Notes under the pieces: model-generated
The model's input: the letters and a program-made list of their open reading frames with translations, nothing else
What the model was told of the DNA's origin: nothing
Database searches by the model: none
Translations under genes and position numbers: made by a program
Shown: positions 43,450 to 54,916 of the stretch, one piece after another
Layout of the letters: every line of letters begins with the position of its first letter
Numbering within the stretch: position 1 is the stretch's first letter
Assembly (NCBI GenBank): GCA_030848705.1
Contig: CM061236.1
Coordinates: forward strand, 139,863,970 to 139,927,969
Length of the DNA: 64,000 nt
Direction: 5' to 3'
Source: Heracleum sosnowskyi
Lineage: Eukaryota; Streptophyta; Magnoliopsida; Apiales; Apiaceae

Positions 43450-44458
43450 TGTGTGAGTGGGCGAGAGAGAGAAATTGTGTGTATAATAAACCATAATCAC
43501 TCTACAATCTTTTGTTGTCACCAAATCGACCACCACTCCGAAAGTAACTTATGAACATGTTTGTCGCAAATTTCAGTCTCATTCCTGACCACACCTCCAG
43601 TAATTCATTCATCCTTCTCTCAACATATCTAAGTTTACCGATCGATGTTATTTTCACTCACTCTACTACCGTCAACACTATTACCAACAACTTCGAATAT
43701 TTACACAATTCCAAATTTGGAATATTCTTGTTATTTGCGTTCAATTTTTTTAGTGATTTACGTTTAAATTTTGATAATTTTAGTTGAATTTTTAGTGACT
43801 TGCTTTGATGATGGTAATTTTGGTTGTGTAAGTGGTGGTGTTCACGTGGTTAGTGGTGGTGGCGTGGTACTGGTCATGTGACAGTGATTTAATATTCTTC
43901 TAGTTTATATTAAAATTAGCTAAAATTTTGGTTTGTATTCATGTTCATTGTGATATATCATCTACTAAGTAGCATACTTGAATAATACAATGAGACATTT
44001 TAAATTATTTTAAATATAGTATCCATATTCTATTTTTTAATAAATATTTTTGAACTAACTTTGTGTTTTATCTAAATATTCATCTAATAACTAATATGAA
44101 TTCCAAATCTCATCTACAATAATTTTTTTCCCCTTAAATTATCTTTTTATAGACTATAAAAATATTTTTCCTAATAGCAGTGAGAGTGAGGGTGTAATCG
44201 AGCCGAACACTGCCGGACTCGAGTTCAAACTCGATAAAAAAATTATGTCAAGCTTAAACTCGAGCTCAAGTTTAATTGGTCCTCCAATTTTTACATTGAA
44301 TATAATTCATTTTTTAATATTAATATGATGGAAGTGTGAATTAGTAAATTACTAAATGGTCTGGAAAGGACTTGTTGGCCTATAATATATATATGTAATA
44401 TATATGAAAATAAAAATGTAAAACATTATAACAATGAGTTATTGGTGTATGTAGTTAA
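43450..44458. other. AT-rich spacer
   Basis: No supported gene. 44290-44400 holds a diverged copy of sequence repeated at 45230-45330 and 45680-45790 (GAATATAATTCATTTTTTAA, TTGTTGGCCT), showing that the duplicated block existed before the MITE at 44459 was inserted. Confidence 0.5.
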
Positions 44459-45181
44459 GAGCATCTCCAACCTTACTTAACCCTTAGGTTAAAAGTACAA
44501 CTGGCAACTAAACACTGTGATTTATAGCCAACCTATGTGAATATGGTCACTCCAACCACTGACTGTTGTTGTTCAAAATTATAGCCATCAAGATATGGTT
44601 GGCCATATTTGGCCAAGTCTTACAGATATGTAGAGACTTTCTCTACCTACTTTTTCTCTCCCTTGATTTTTTCTTTTTTTTTTCTTTTCAACTGCAGCTT
44701 TGATTTGCACCGACCGAAATTTTCAATATCATTTTTAATATTTTTTTTGTGTGAAATTAAAAATTATGGAGGCAACACAAAAATTATCTAGTGTTAGTAT
44801 TAAATATAATGCTAGAGGTATTAAATTAGATATAAAAATAGATATAAAATGACATGTTTCATTATTTGATTATTTATAAATAAATGTATAATGTCATTTA
44901 CATCATTTTCACAAATTAAAATATTTCAAATTGACATATTAGCAACTCCACATTATCTTGTACCCAATTTCGGCACCTCTAGCATTGATATTAATATATA
45001 TAAATTATTTTTCAATGAAAAAGTATTGTTTAAAATTATAAATATACTATTTTCAAAATATATCCAACCATTATAATCAACCCATTGGAGTACAACGCCT
45101 TACAGATTCAGTAAATTTTACCCAAATATTACTTAATATTATTTTAGCCAACCATTTTAGCTAACTCTATTGGAGATGCTC
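44459..45181. mobile_element. MITE with GAGCATCTCCAA termini
   Basis: Left end GAGCATCTCCAAC at 44459 and right end TTGGAGATGCTC at 45170-45181 are inverted repeats of a type widespread in plants, often assigned to Mutator-like or related MITEs. Subterminal parts are also partly complementary (AACCATTTTAGCTAAC against GCTATAAATCAC-type sequence only weakly). No clear target duplication was seen. Non-coding. Confidence 0.6.
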
Positions 45182-45896
45182 CAATGATTCATAAAATGGT
45201 TCTCAAAATTTCTTTGGTGTAGGAGATGTGAATATAATTCATTTTTTAATATTAATATGATGAAAGAGCGAATTAGTAAATTACTAAATAGTCTTAAAAG
45301 GGCTTGTTGGCCTTTAATATATGTAATATAATATAAGATATACCAGATGGATGGATGAGTTTTAAAATAAAGTTTAAATAACATACACATATTAAGAGTT
45401 ATTTAAGTATGGGGTAATTGAGCTTCAAAATTTTATCAAAATGGGCTATAAATTATTTTTCAATGAAAAAGTATTGTTTAAAATTATAAATATACTATTT
45501 TCAAAATATATCCAACCATTATAATCAACTCATCGGAGTACAACGCCTTACAGATATATAGTAAATTTTACCCAAATATTACTTTATATTATTTTAGCCA
45601 ACCATTTTAGCTAACTTCATTGGAGATGCTCCAATGATTCATAAAATGGTTTTCAAAATTTCTTTGGTGTAGCAGATGTGAATATAATTCATTTTTTTAA
45701 TATTAATATGTTGAAAGAGCGAATTAGTAAATTATTAAATAGTCTTAAAAGGGCTTGTTGGCCTTTAATATATGTAATATAATATAATATATACCGGATG
45801 GATGGATCAGTTTTAAAATAAAGTTTAAAAAACATACACATATTAAGAGTTATTTAAGTATGGGGTAAATGAACTTCAAAATTTTATCAAATGGGC
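44998..45896. repeat. Tandem duplication of a 449-bp unit
   Basis: 44998-45446 and 45447-45896 are close direct copies (offset 449). The unit comprises the right end of the MITE plus about 265 bp of flank, so the duplication happened after the MITE inserted. Differences are few single bases and 1-2 nt indels. Confidence 0.9.
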
Positions 45897-45975
45897 TCCT
45901 AGCATGATGGTTGGGGTGGTAACATAAAATACCTTTGCAGCCAAAGGTCATGGGTTCAATCCTTGCTAGTAACAA
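45896..45975 (+). mobile_element. Possible tRNA-derived SINE head
   Basis: TAGCATGATGGTTGGGGTGG resembles a Pol III A box and GGTTCAATCC a B box, about 35 bp apart, as in tRNA-related SINEs. A full tRNA cloverleaf cannot be drawn. Downstream is AT-rich, without a clear tail or target duplication. Confidence 0.4.
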
Positions 45976-46668
45976 TAATTTTAATATATTTATACATTAT
46001 AGGGGTATATAAGTAATTTACTAAATGACATAGAAAGCCATGTTGACCCATAATATAGATAATAATAGATTTTAATGTGGATGAGGTGACCTACACTTTG
46101 AGAGTACCCCGATTTCATGCAAAACACGGTAACATGAGTTCCAGGGTATTGGTATGAATTTGAACAGACGGTTAGCGTTGTGTTGATGTTACTAATTAAA
46201 CGTAGAAATAAAAGGGTCCCAAACTGTTTTATTATTGAATAAAACAAAAGTAATTAAGTCATCAACGTATATAGTTTACGTTATTAAGCGAAAAAGATTA
46301 GCACAAAGTGTGCTTAGGGAAGTTAATTTGGACAAACTAAGTATTAGCATTGTAATATCGTAGGCGTGTAGTAGTAGTGGTAAGTGAGTGGTAACGGCTG
46401 TGTTGAGTGTTCCTTTACAATTTACATAAATCCCAAACGTTTTTATTTATTTTCTCCTCTTGTTTTTGTGTTTCCATCTACAACTTACTTCCTCACGTAC
46501 TCTCTGAAATTCTCTCTTCATCAATGTTTATATGTTTGTTTATGTTTATGTATATATGCATAATGCATTCGTAAAATAACTGAAATTTCTTGTTTTTTTT
46601 GGCAGCTCATTTCTTTAGCTGTGGGAAATTGTTGAAGATTACAAAGCACCTTGTTGTCATCAGTAGGT

Positions 46669-46670
<2 letters not shown>
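45976..46670. other. Spacer
   Basis: No supported gene. 46440-46640 is C/T-rich and ends TTTTTTTTGGCAG, which could be a leader exon/intron boundary of a distant 5' UTR, but no ORF follows. Confidence 0.3.
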
Positions 46671-46671
<1 letters not shown>

Positions 46672-46722
<51 letters not shown>

Positions 46723-46778
46723 CTCTCTCCCTCCCCCTCCCTCTCTCTCCCTCTCCCTCTCCCTCTCTCCCTCTCTCT

Positions 46779-46819
<41 letters not shown>

Positions 46820-46834
46820 TCTCTCTCTCTCTCT
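46672..46834. repeat. (CT)n-rich microsatellite, compound with (TG)n
   Basis: About 160 bp of CT repeats interrupted by TGTGTGTG and CCCT units. Low-complexity Leu/Ser or Arg/Glu frames here are artefacts. Confidence 0.97.
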
Positions 46835-48930
46835 TTTCAGTATTTAGCAGAATATCCATTTAAGATTTTAATTGTAATGCAGAAAAAATCTACAAATCAT
46901 TTTCACAAATTTATGAATAAAAATTTGTGTATCTCAGAATTTTAAAGAATTTACTTTGAATTTAACAGTTTTAGTGTAGTCGCACAGGATGAAGCCATCT
47001 CTGGAAAATTGCAGTCATCTGCAAAAACAGAGTTACGAAAGCACACAGCTTAGTGTAGGTTGGGTTGGCAGGGCCCATCATTTTAATACATTTCTAATTA
47101 AACCAACTATATTATCTGTAATTTTTGTTCTATAGCAATTTAGTGGGCCCCACAAGTTCTTAAATCTGGTCTGCAAAGTGTAATCAAGCTAGCTGGAGAG
47201 TACTTCAGATTGTTTTTGTAGTCATACACATTTTACACATTACTACAGTCTATAACAGCTACTTGTGCATATGCAAATGCAGCTATGGATACTCATACCT
47301 ACACCTGTCTTTTATGCATGCAGAAACCATTAGTATCTATGGCTTTAAAAACAAAAAAATTACAGTGACAACATGACTCAGAAAGGATCTTCTTGTTTTT
47401 TTTCTCAACTTGGAACAAAGATGTGCACTGGCTTCACTAATCTCTTCCACCTCGTCCCTCGCCACGCCGCCGTGATTCCCTTCCATTGCTTCTAGCACTA
47501 TGTTCTCTGTTGTGTTGGCTTGGCCCCGCAAGTTTCTTGTCCTTTATGTGTGCGAGACTGTGAGTTGTGACTCTGTCTATTTGAACCTCTTCCCTGTTTC
47601 TCCTTACATACCTTTCACCCTCCGCTTCATAGAATTTTCAGTTTTATCGCCACAGCTCATTGGATTTAACTTCATTTTCGGACCTGCAACCGAAGGCATG
47701 ACAATGTAATAAGCTTAAACCTAGGTTCTACCAGTTCTATACTTTCTGAAAGTGAAAACCTCTGTGCATAGTAGAATAAATAGTTTGTTTTTATTTCCAC
47801 TGAACTTGTTCCTATTATTAGTAGTTCCCAAGCTTCTTTTTAGATCAAGTCTAGTATAAGTATAATAGCATCCTTCCCCCTTTTCATAATACCGTTCGTC
47901 AGGTAATTCGATTTGATGTGAGAATATGTACCGAGTACTAATTGTGTCTTGGGAATTTTCCTTATGTTACGAAATTGTCATACCCAATGCATAAGACTCA
48001 CTAACAATGAGTCGAACCCCTCACCATAAAATGCCATATATTATTATACTCTTATCAATCCGAAATCTCATAATATAATAGTTTGCAACTTTGTAGCATA
48101 GAATACCCCCTCTTTTGCTGCTTTGTAGAACAAAGTAGAAAGCCAACTCCTGCTTTTTCTTTACACAAATCCTTTATTTTTGGATTCTTTGTTACCACTA
48201 ATCTTTCTTAAGAATCTCTGCTTTGTAGACTGTCTACCAAACTTGTTTCTTACCTATTTTTACAAATAAAAAAAATTTAAATCTAGATATGTTTATATTC
48301 TTATTTATCAAAAGCTAAAGCCATACATGCTTTTCCACTATGGAAAAGTGGATAACAAGAGCATCTCCAACTTTTGACCTGTTACTTTACTACCACAATA
48401 AAAATGAAGTATTCAATATTAAGGTGTGGAGGAACATGATTGTCCTTTTAAATCTTCTAAAGTTATCATGATTGATATGCATAATTCTGTGCAACCCTCT
48501 GATTTAAATCTTGTCAGAAGTGGGATCTGTTCTTATATTCTTGTTTAGCAAAAGTCTGTTGCCCTGTGCTTAGTGCCCCTGTGCTGCAAATTACGGTATT
48601 AACTACTTACTAATTAGGTAGTTAGGTGCTATAATTTAGTCGGATTTCCACAAACGTTAGTGTTAAAGAGGTTATATTAAGAAGGTTAATTACTTGTTTT
48701 TTCGAATTATTATGATTGTTTGAAGACAAAGTAGGTGAATCACCAGATAGATTGTCAAGAATTAGGTGAAATAGGTGAGAAGCATGAGCCTTATGAGAGT
48801 TGAGTTTTTACGAGACAACACTATAACTTTGGTAAGGCTGTTAATTATATTGTCACCATGATGTTGTTGATGCTAAAATTCACATGCACGCTAGAAATCT
48901 CAACGGCCGGGGAGCCATTTTCTGTGGTTA
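46835..48930. other. Spacer upstream of the LRR kinase
   Basis: Unique-looking AT-rich sequence, no convincing ORF. A lone GAGCATCTCCAAC word at 48359 is a MITE-end fragment. Some segments (47380-47700) have higher GC and could be a gene relic, but no family is recognised in any frame. Confidence 0.35.
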
Positions 48931-49640
48931 TTTAATTTACAAAGAGATCCAAGCTCTATTTCACCGTAAACTCTTACTTTCTCAGTGAGGTGAAAAACAA
49001 AGCTATGCTTTTCAAAAATAAGAAAAAGTAAAGAACAAGACTTAAGAGAGTACTAGCAAAAGCAACAGTGAGTTCAGAAGCAATTTAAAAGCACAGGCTG
49101 AAACTAGAGAAATCAGTTCATACTTGAGTGTTCACTCTACATTCCACTAGCTGGAATTAATATTGAAGTGATTCAGCTTCCCAAGTAGCTGGGATTTTTT
49201 CGATTTAAGGTGAAAATTAAAATTTGGCACTAATGGTCATAATTTATACAAGGTTTTGCTTAACATACAAGGCTTCTTAGTAGTTATCTGTTGCTTTTCT
49301 TTTTAATTTACTCATCGATTACTGTTTCATGCTTTTAATAAGCTTCTTCAAATTACAAATCCAATTATAACTAATTGTAGATCTGTTTCTTATTATATTG
49401 CAAAAGTTGATGCCTACTAAAGCAACATCATGGACTACAGCTACTCATTCCAGTGCATATGATTTCTTAAAATGCAATTTAAATTTCAGTGTTACATTTC
49501 CACTTATTCCGACTATAGTTGCTGTTTCCTCTAGATCCACAATCAGCTCACTTTAATTTTAATCCATGCTTCTTGTTGCTGAACCAGGCGAGAGAACTAA
49601 ATTCGAATACTTGAGTTGATGCATATACCAGCACTGCAAC
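48930..49640 (+). promoter_or_regulatory. Probable promoter and 5' UTR with intron of the LRR kinase
   Basis: 48950-49209 is A- and C-rich like a plant leader and ends AAG|GTGAAAAT, a splice donor; a Py-rich acceptor TGAACCAG lies at 49581-49588, followed by a 52-bp leader to the ATG at 49641. 5' UTR introns occur in related LRR kinases. Inferred from splice signals only. Confidence 0.4.
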
Positions 49641-52243
49641 ATGAAGATCCAGCTTTTAGGAGTTGTTGCAACTCTTTTGTATGTAGTCCACAATCTTCAG
49701 GTTATTGATTCTGATTTGAGCTCTGACATACAAGCTCTGCTCGACTTCGCTGCTGCTATACCTCATCAACGCAAACTAAACTGGAAAGTTTCTGTTCCGG
49801 TATGCACTTATTGGGTTGGTATCCAATGTAATAGGAATGGCACAAGAGTGATTGCTGTCCATCTTCCAGGTGTTGGGCTTTATGGATCCATACCAGCCAA
49901 AAGTATCGGAAAGCTTGATGCCTTACAGGTTCTAAGCCTACGATCTAACTATCTGATCGGTAATCTTCCTTCAGATATCCTATCTATCCCTTCATTGCAA
50001 GCTCTCTACCTTCAACATAATAACTTTACTGGTCATGTTCCTCTATCTTTGTCTCCTCACCTTACTGCAATGGATCTCTCCTTTAACTCTTTTTCTGGAA
50101 ATATACCATCCTCACTTGGAAATTTAACGAAACTTACCTTGTTGGACTTGCAATACAATTTATTCTCTGGACCTATTCCCAGTCTCAACAATACAAGGCT
50201 TAAGATTTTGAATGTGAGTCACAACATGCTAAATGGTACAATTCCGAATGTTTTGGAAAAGTTTCCAACTTCTTCATTCACAGGAAATTCTCTTCTTTGT
50301 GGCCCTCCTTTAAGTAATTGCTCTGCCCTTTCCCTTTCCCCTTCCCCTTCACCTGCTCATTCCTCCTTGCCATCTTCACCAGTGGTATCCAAACATCATG
50401 GTTCTAGGCACTTCAAGAAGTTTAGTTTAGGAAGTATTGTTGCCATTGTGATAGGGGCAGTTTTGATAATATTTCTGGTTTTTATAATCTTGCTATGCTG
50501 CTTGAAGAAGAAGAAAAAGAGTGAAGAGAGTAGTGTGTCTAAAGCAAAGGTTACAAACAACGGAAAAAATGAAAAGTCTGAGGAGTACTTTGGAAGTGGT
50601 ATTCAAGCATCTGAAAAGAATAAATTGTTCTTTTTTGAAGGAAGCACCTATTCCTTCGATCTGGAGGATTTATTACGAGCGTCAGCTGAAGTTCTTGGAA
50701 AAGGAAGCTATGGAACAGCCTATAAAGCTATTATGGATGAAGGAACAACTGTGGTGGTGAAAAGATTAAGAGAAGTTGGTGTGGCAAAGAAAGAGTTTGA
50801 ACAGCACATGGAGATTCTGGGGAAAATTAGTCGGCATCCTAATATTGTGCCACTATGTGCCTATTATTATTCTAAGGATGAGAAGCTTCTAGTTTATGAA
50901 TATATGCCAGCTAGCAGCTTGTCGGTATGCCTACATGGTACGAATTCTTCTCCTTTAAGCTCTTGCATAATTTTGTTAATATAAGTTTGTTGTTTTGAAT
51001 TATCTACATGCTTGTAACAAGCCATACCAGGACAACAGGTAAGCTAAATCGGAATATGAGAAAATATTATTTGATATATAATATTATGGAACATGTTTGA
51101 ACAGAGTATGGAAGCCTATAGGACTGTAGGAACTCGGTATCTTGACTAAAAGTATAAGCATGTTAATGGATCGAAGTGATCAGAGAAGTAGGACATCATG
51201 TCATGGAATCAAGTCATCTGATTAGTTATGTAGAGTTATTTTGATTACTTTGTGATGGCAGGGAACTGTGATTTGATTTGATTTGATTGACATAGGCATA
51301 TAGGAACGGTTTTATGTCAGTTTCTCACCAAACCTTCGAATAGAACCCGTAACAGAACAAGTACATCAGAACATGTATCAAGTTGAGAACCGTCTCCTGT
51401 AGGCTCAACTTAACATATGTATATGGCTGTAACTGTAGTGGTGTTCAAGTTTTATATATATGATGTTGGGATTTAACCTACTGAATTTAGTGCAAAGGTG
51501 GTATGATAAGTCCCATGTTGTGGAAAATTCAGTTTAGCTATGTAGATATTTTCTGTCTTGGTACAATGTCATTGTCGACTAATTTACAATTTCCGACATT
51601 AGGTAATAGAGGAACAGGAAGGACTTCACTTGATTGGGAATCCAGACTAAAGATTGCGCTGGGAGCTGCTAGAGGAATTGCCCACATACATGCAGAGGGC
51701 AGTGTCAGATTTACTCACGGCAACATTAAGTCATCCAATGTTCTTCTCAACAGGGATCTTGATGGCTGTGTATCCGATGCTGGAGTAGCTCCTTTGATGA
51801 ATTACATACCTCCAAAACATCGGGGTCCAGGTTATCGAGCTCCAGAGATGATTGAAACCAGGAAAGCCACTCAGAAATCCGATGTGTACAGTTTTGGTGT
51901 ACTCCTACTTGAAATGCTCACAGGCAAATCTCCAATACAAATCTCAGGGCATGGTAATGATGAGATAGTTGATTTACCTAGATGGGTCCGTTCTGTTGTT
52001 CGCGAAGAATGGACTGCCGAAGTTTTTGACGTTGAGCTGATGAAGTACCAAAACATAGAAGAAGAGTTAGTGCAGATGCTTCAAATTGCACTAGCATGTG
52101 TAGCAAAAGTGCCAGATATGCGACTCAGCATGGATGAAGTAGTGAAAATGATCGAGGAAATTCGACAGTGTGATTCGGAGAATCGTCCCTCTTCTGAAGA
52201 CAACAATTCAAAGAATTCGAATGTGCAGACCCCAACCCCATGA
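49641..52243 (+). CDS. LRR receptor-like pseudokinase (LRR subfamily III, At5g58300-like)
   Basis: Two exons, 49641-50937 and 51603-52243; the phase-1 junction (CTACATG|GT...AG|GTAATAGAGG) restores [12 protein letters not shown] and gives 645 residues. Residues 1-24 form a signal peptide; an LRR N-terminal cap (28-65) with paired Cys and about five LRRs (90-210) follow; then a Ser/Pro-rich stretch and a membrane helix (about 262-287) with a KKKKK stop. The intracellular part has [11 protein letters not shown] (352-362) and Lys374, but HGN (471-473) for HRD and DAG (491-493) for DFG, so catalysis is unlikely. The family works at the plasma membrane in signalling as co-receptors or scaffolds; the specific ligand is unknown. 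Exon 2 and the 3' flank are near-identical to those of the DC1 chimera at 36239-37050. The intron is 665 bp against 219 bp in the chimera. Confidence 0.93.
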
Positions 52244-52409
52244 TTGGTTTAGTTTTCTTTCCACCTTCAAACGTTAGTTTATTTACAGACTGAACATCAA
52301 TAGCGCTGCTGCAATGCAATGACTTTCCATCAAGATTGTTGAATGTAGGCTTGCAATTTTCACCTAATATTGTAGTAGGTAAATCAAGATGTGTATTTAT
52401 CTTTTTTAA

Positions 52410-53250
52410 TAACCTATTTTTTTTATACTTATCTTATCTTTGACAAGGTTCGAACAACATTTCTTAAAAAAAATCAAGGAAAATACAATTTGACCATGAG
52501 GTTATCAGTAGTGGTTTGGAGTTTTGAAAATGCAGCATGTGTATACGATTTTTCTTCATTAGGAAAGTACAGTGCATAGTAAACATGTTTCCTTCTTATC
52601 TAAATCTCAGTCCCTCTTATTTTTTTATAATTTTTTTACATTGGTTCTTCAATTTATTTTTAAAACTTTCTTTTTTATTCAGAAGAAGAAAAAAAATTAA
52701 AAATAATTTATCGAAGTATATATTAAAGAAATCTTAAAATACGTGTCGAGTCTCGTCTCCAATGTAAAAAATTGAGGAGGACGGAGGAAGTAATGAGATA
52801 AAAGTACAGAGCTTAATTTTAACGCATAACTCTAGTTTTTTGTTTTTGTTTTGAAATCAATGTATAACTCTATAGTTGAATGTATAAATGAAAATCGAAC
52901 GTGACTATGACTAATATCATTTTCTAATTAAAAAGGAGAGAAAAGTGTTTTGGTACGTGGGTTTTTTTTTTTTGCTAATTTGATAAGCAAGCGGGATTTC
53001 TCCCTCTTTTGAAGGTCACTGAGACGAGATACCAAAGAAATCCGAAGACCCCTAATAAGTTTTTAACGTCTTTGCTCAGGACGAATACATGGGTTTTATT
53101 TAAGTATATGACAATAATTAATTTATGATTAGCTTCAAAAAAATGATTGCTATTACAAAAATAAAAAATTATCTAAAAGTTCTGATTAAAAAATACATAA
53201 ATGTAAAAGTCAATTATTTATTTGTTTAATTTTAATTATTTACTAGTTTA
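52410..53250. other. AT-rich spacer
   Basis: Downstream of the LRR kinase up to the Helitron cluster. No supported gene; several T and A runs. Confidence 0.4.
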
Positions 53251-54915
53251 CTAAGCCGCGCTTTGCAGCGGCTTTGTAATAATTTCTTCAAATTTTTCTA
53301 AAAACTATTCTACAAAAAATGTTTTTAAACAAAATTATATTTATAACATGAAATTAAAGTTTCTTTTAAATTATCCGTTTAGTGCTGTTCATTACCGAAA
53401 TTTTTGAATGATTTATAGAATAGGAATTTTTTTAAATATATTTCATTATTTTAATATTATATCAAATATTAGAATATTAATCACTTTATTTTTTAAAAAC
53501 TTTATATTTCAACTTCTATTTTAAAATACATAATTAACATAAATATTAAATTCTAGCATATAATATGCTCCTCCTAATGAATCGTTCTCTCATTAAACAT
53601 GTTTCCTCCGAATAATCCGCTTTCTCGTTGTTACCAAATTGAACAGAAAATAAACTAATTACTTAATCAATTACATCATCTATTAATCAATTCTATCATA
53701 TCATAAAATTTAATTCAAATCTTTTTCAAAATTCTAATTATTATTATTTAAAATACAGGTACTCGAGAAAATAAATGAAAAGAAAATAAGGGTCTTATAT
53801 TTTATTTTATTATATAAAAACTTGCATTTTTTGTAAGTATTATCTTCTGCATAATTAGAAGGTTAAAATTTTAAAAAATGTTTTTAATGTAAATCGGCTG
53901 GTACCTCTTAAATCGTCTTCTTTATTATTTTACTCGATTAAAAGATATTAAATAAAAATTAGTAAATAAATTGGACTCGTGGAGTAAGTTTAGGAGAATA
54001 TTAATATATATATATATAGTATATTTAGATTCCTTCAAATATTAGATTTCTCCTTTTGAAGATATTTATTTTTGACAGTCAAGCAAACCATTTTTAACAT
54101 AACATATTTAACTTCCTTCTTGAAAAATAGTATTGAAAGATAGTATTAAAGAAAGAGATAATTATCAAAGTCATCACTCATTTGATTTAAATATATTAAA
54201 TTAGTCACTCATTTCAAAAATGACTCAATTAGGTAACTAAGTTGAAAACTTGTATCAATTTAGTCATTAAAACAATAAAATTTTATATCAATTTAGTCAC
54301 TGACGGATAGTCTCCTTGATACGAAATTTCAAATTAGTGACTAAATTAAGTCATTTTTGAAATGAGCGACTACTTTGATACATTTGAACCAAATGGGTGA
54401 TGATTTTGATAATTATCCCATTAAAAAAATTAGTAAATTAATTGGATCAGTAGAGGGCGTTTAAGAGAATATTAACATACTATATTTAGTTTCATCCGTT
54501 AGAAAATAATAATAAGGAAATTGAGAATTTATCTAATATTATATATGTAACAATATTAAAATTGTATATTTACTTTTCTCCATTAGTAAAAATTTCAAAG
54601 GCAATTAAGATTTTTTCTAATAAAATAATTTAGGAGACTATTAAAATTGTAAATTTAATTTCTTCCATTAGTAAATAGTTTAAAGACAATAATATTAAAA
54701 TTGTATATTTAGTTTTCTCCATTAATAAAGATTTTGAAGGCAAAAATATTATAATTATATATTTAGTTTCCTCTATTATTAAAAATTTTAAAGTCAATTG
54801 AGATATTTTCGAATCTTTAACATTAATTATTCAAAAATTTGAGAAAATTAGAAAAATATATCGAAGCGATTCTAGAGGCGCTACCTCACCCCCTCGTCTT
54901 CTCCTTTATATAAGT
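53251..54915 (-). mobile_element. Non-autonomous Helitron A
   Basis: Minus strand 3' end: hairpin GCCGCTGCAAAGCGCGGC then TTAG followed by T (53250). 5' end near 54915: ACTTATATAAAGGAGAAGAC, followed by a conserved GC-rich block (GAGGTAGCGCCTCTAGAATCG). Same terminal pair as Helitron B, immediately adjacent. The interior (54480-54830) has several diverged direct repeats containing TTTAGTTTTCTCCATTAGTA. No ORF. Confidence 0.6.
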
Positions 54916-54916
54916 A

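Noticed and set aside
45896..45975. Functional tRNA gene
   Set aside because: A and B box-like words exist, but no full cloverleaf with acceptor stem can be drawn.
46590..46945. Overlapping Leu/Ser and Arg/Glu ORFs
   Set aside because: Artefacts of the CT microsatellite in all frames.
47337..47709. Two short ORFs on opposite strands (64 and 69 codons)
   Set aside because: No family motif, no splice context or promoter, and length is compatible with chance.
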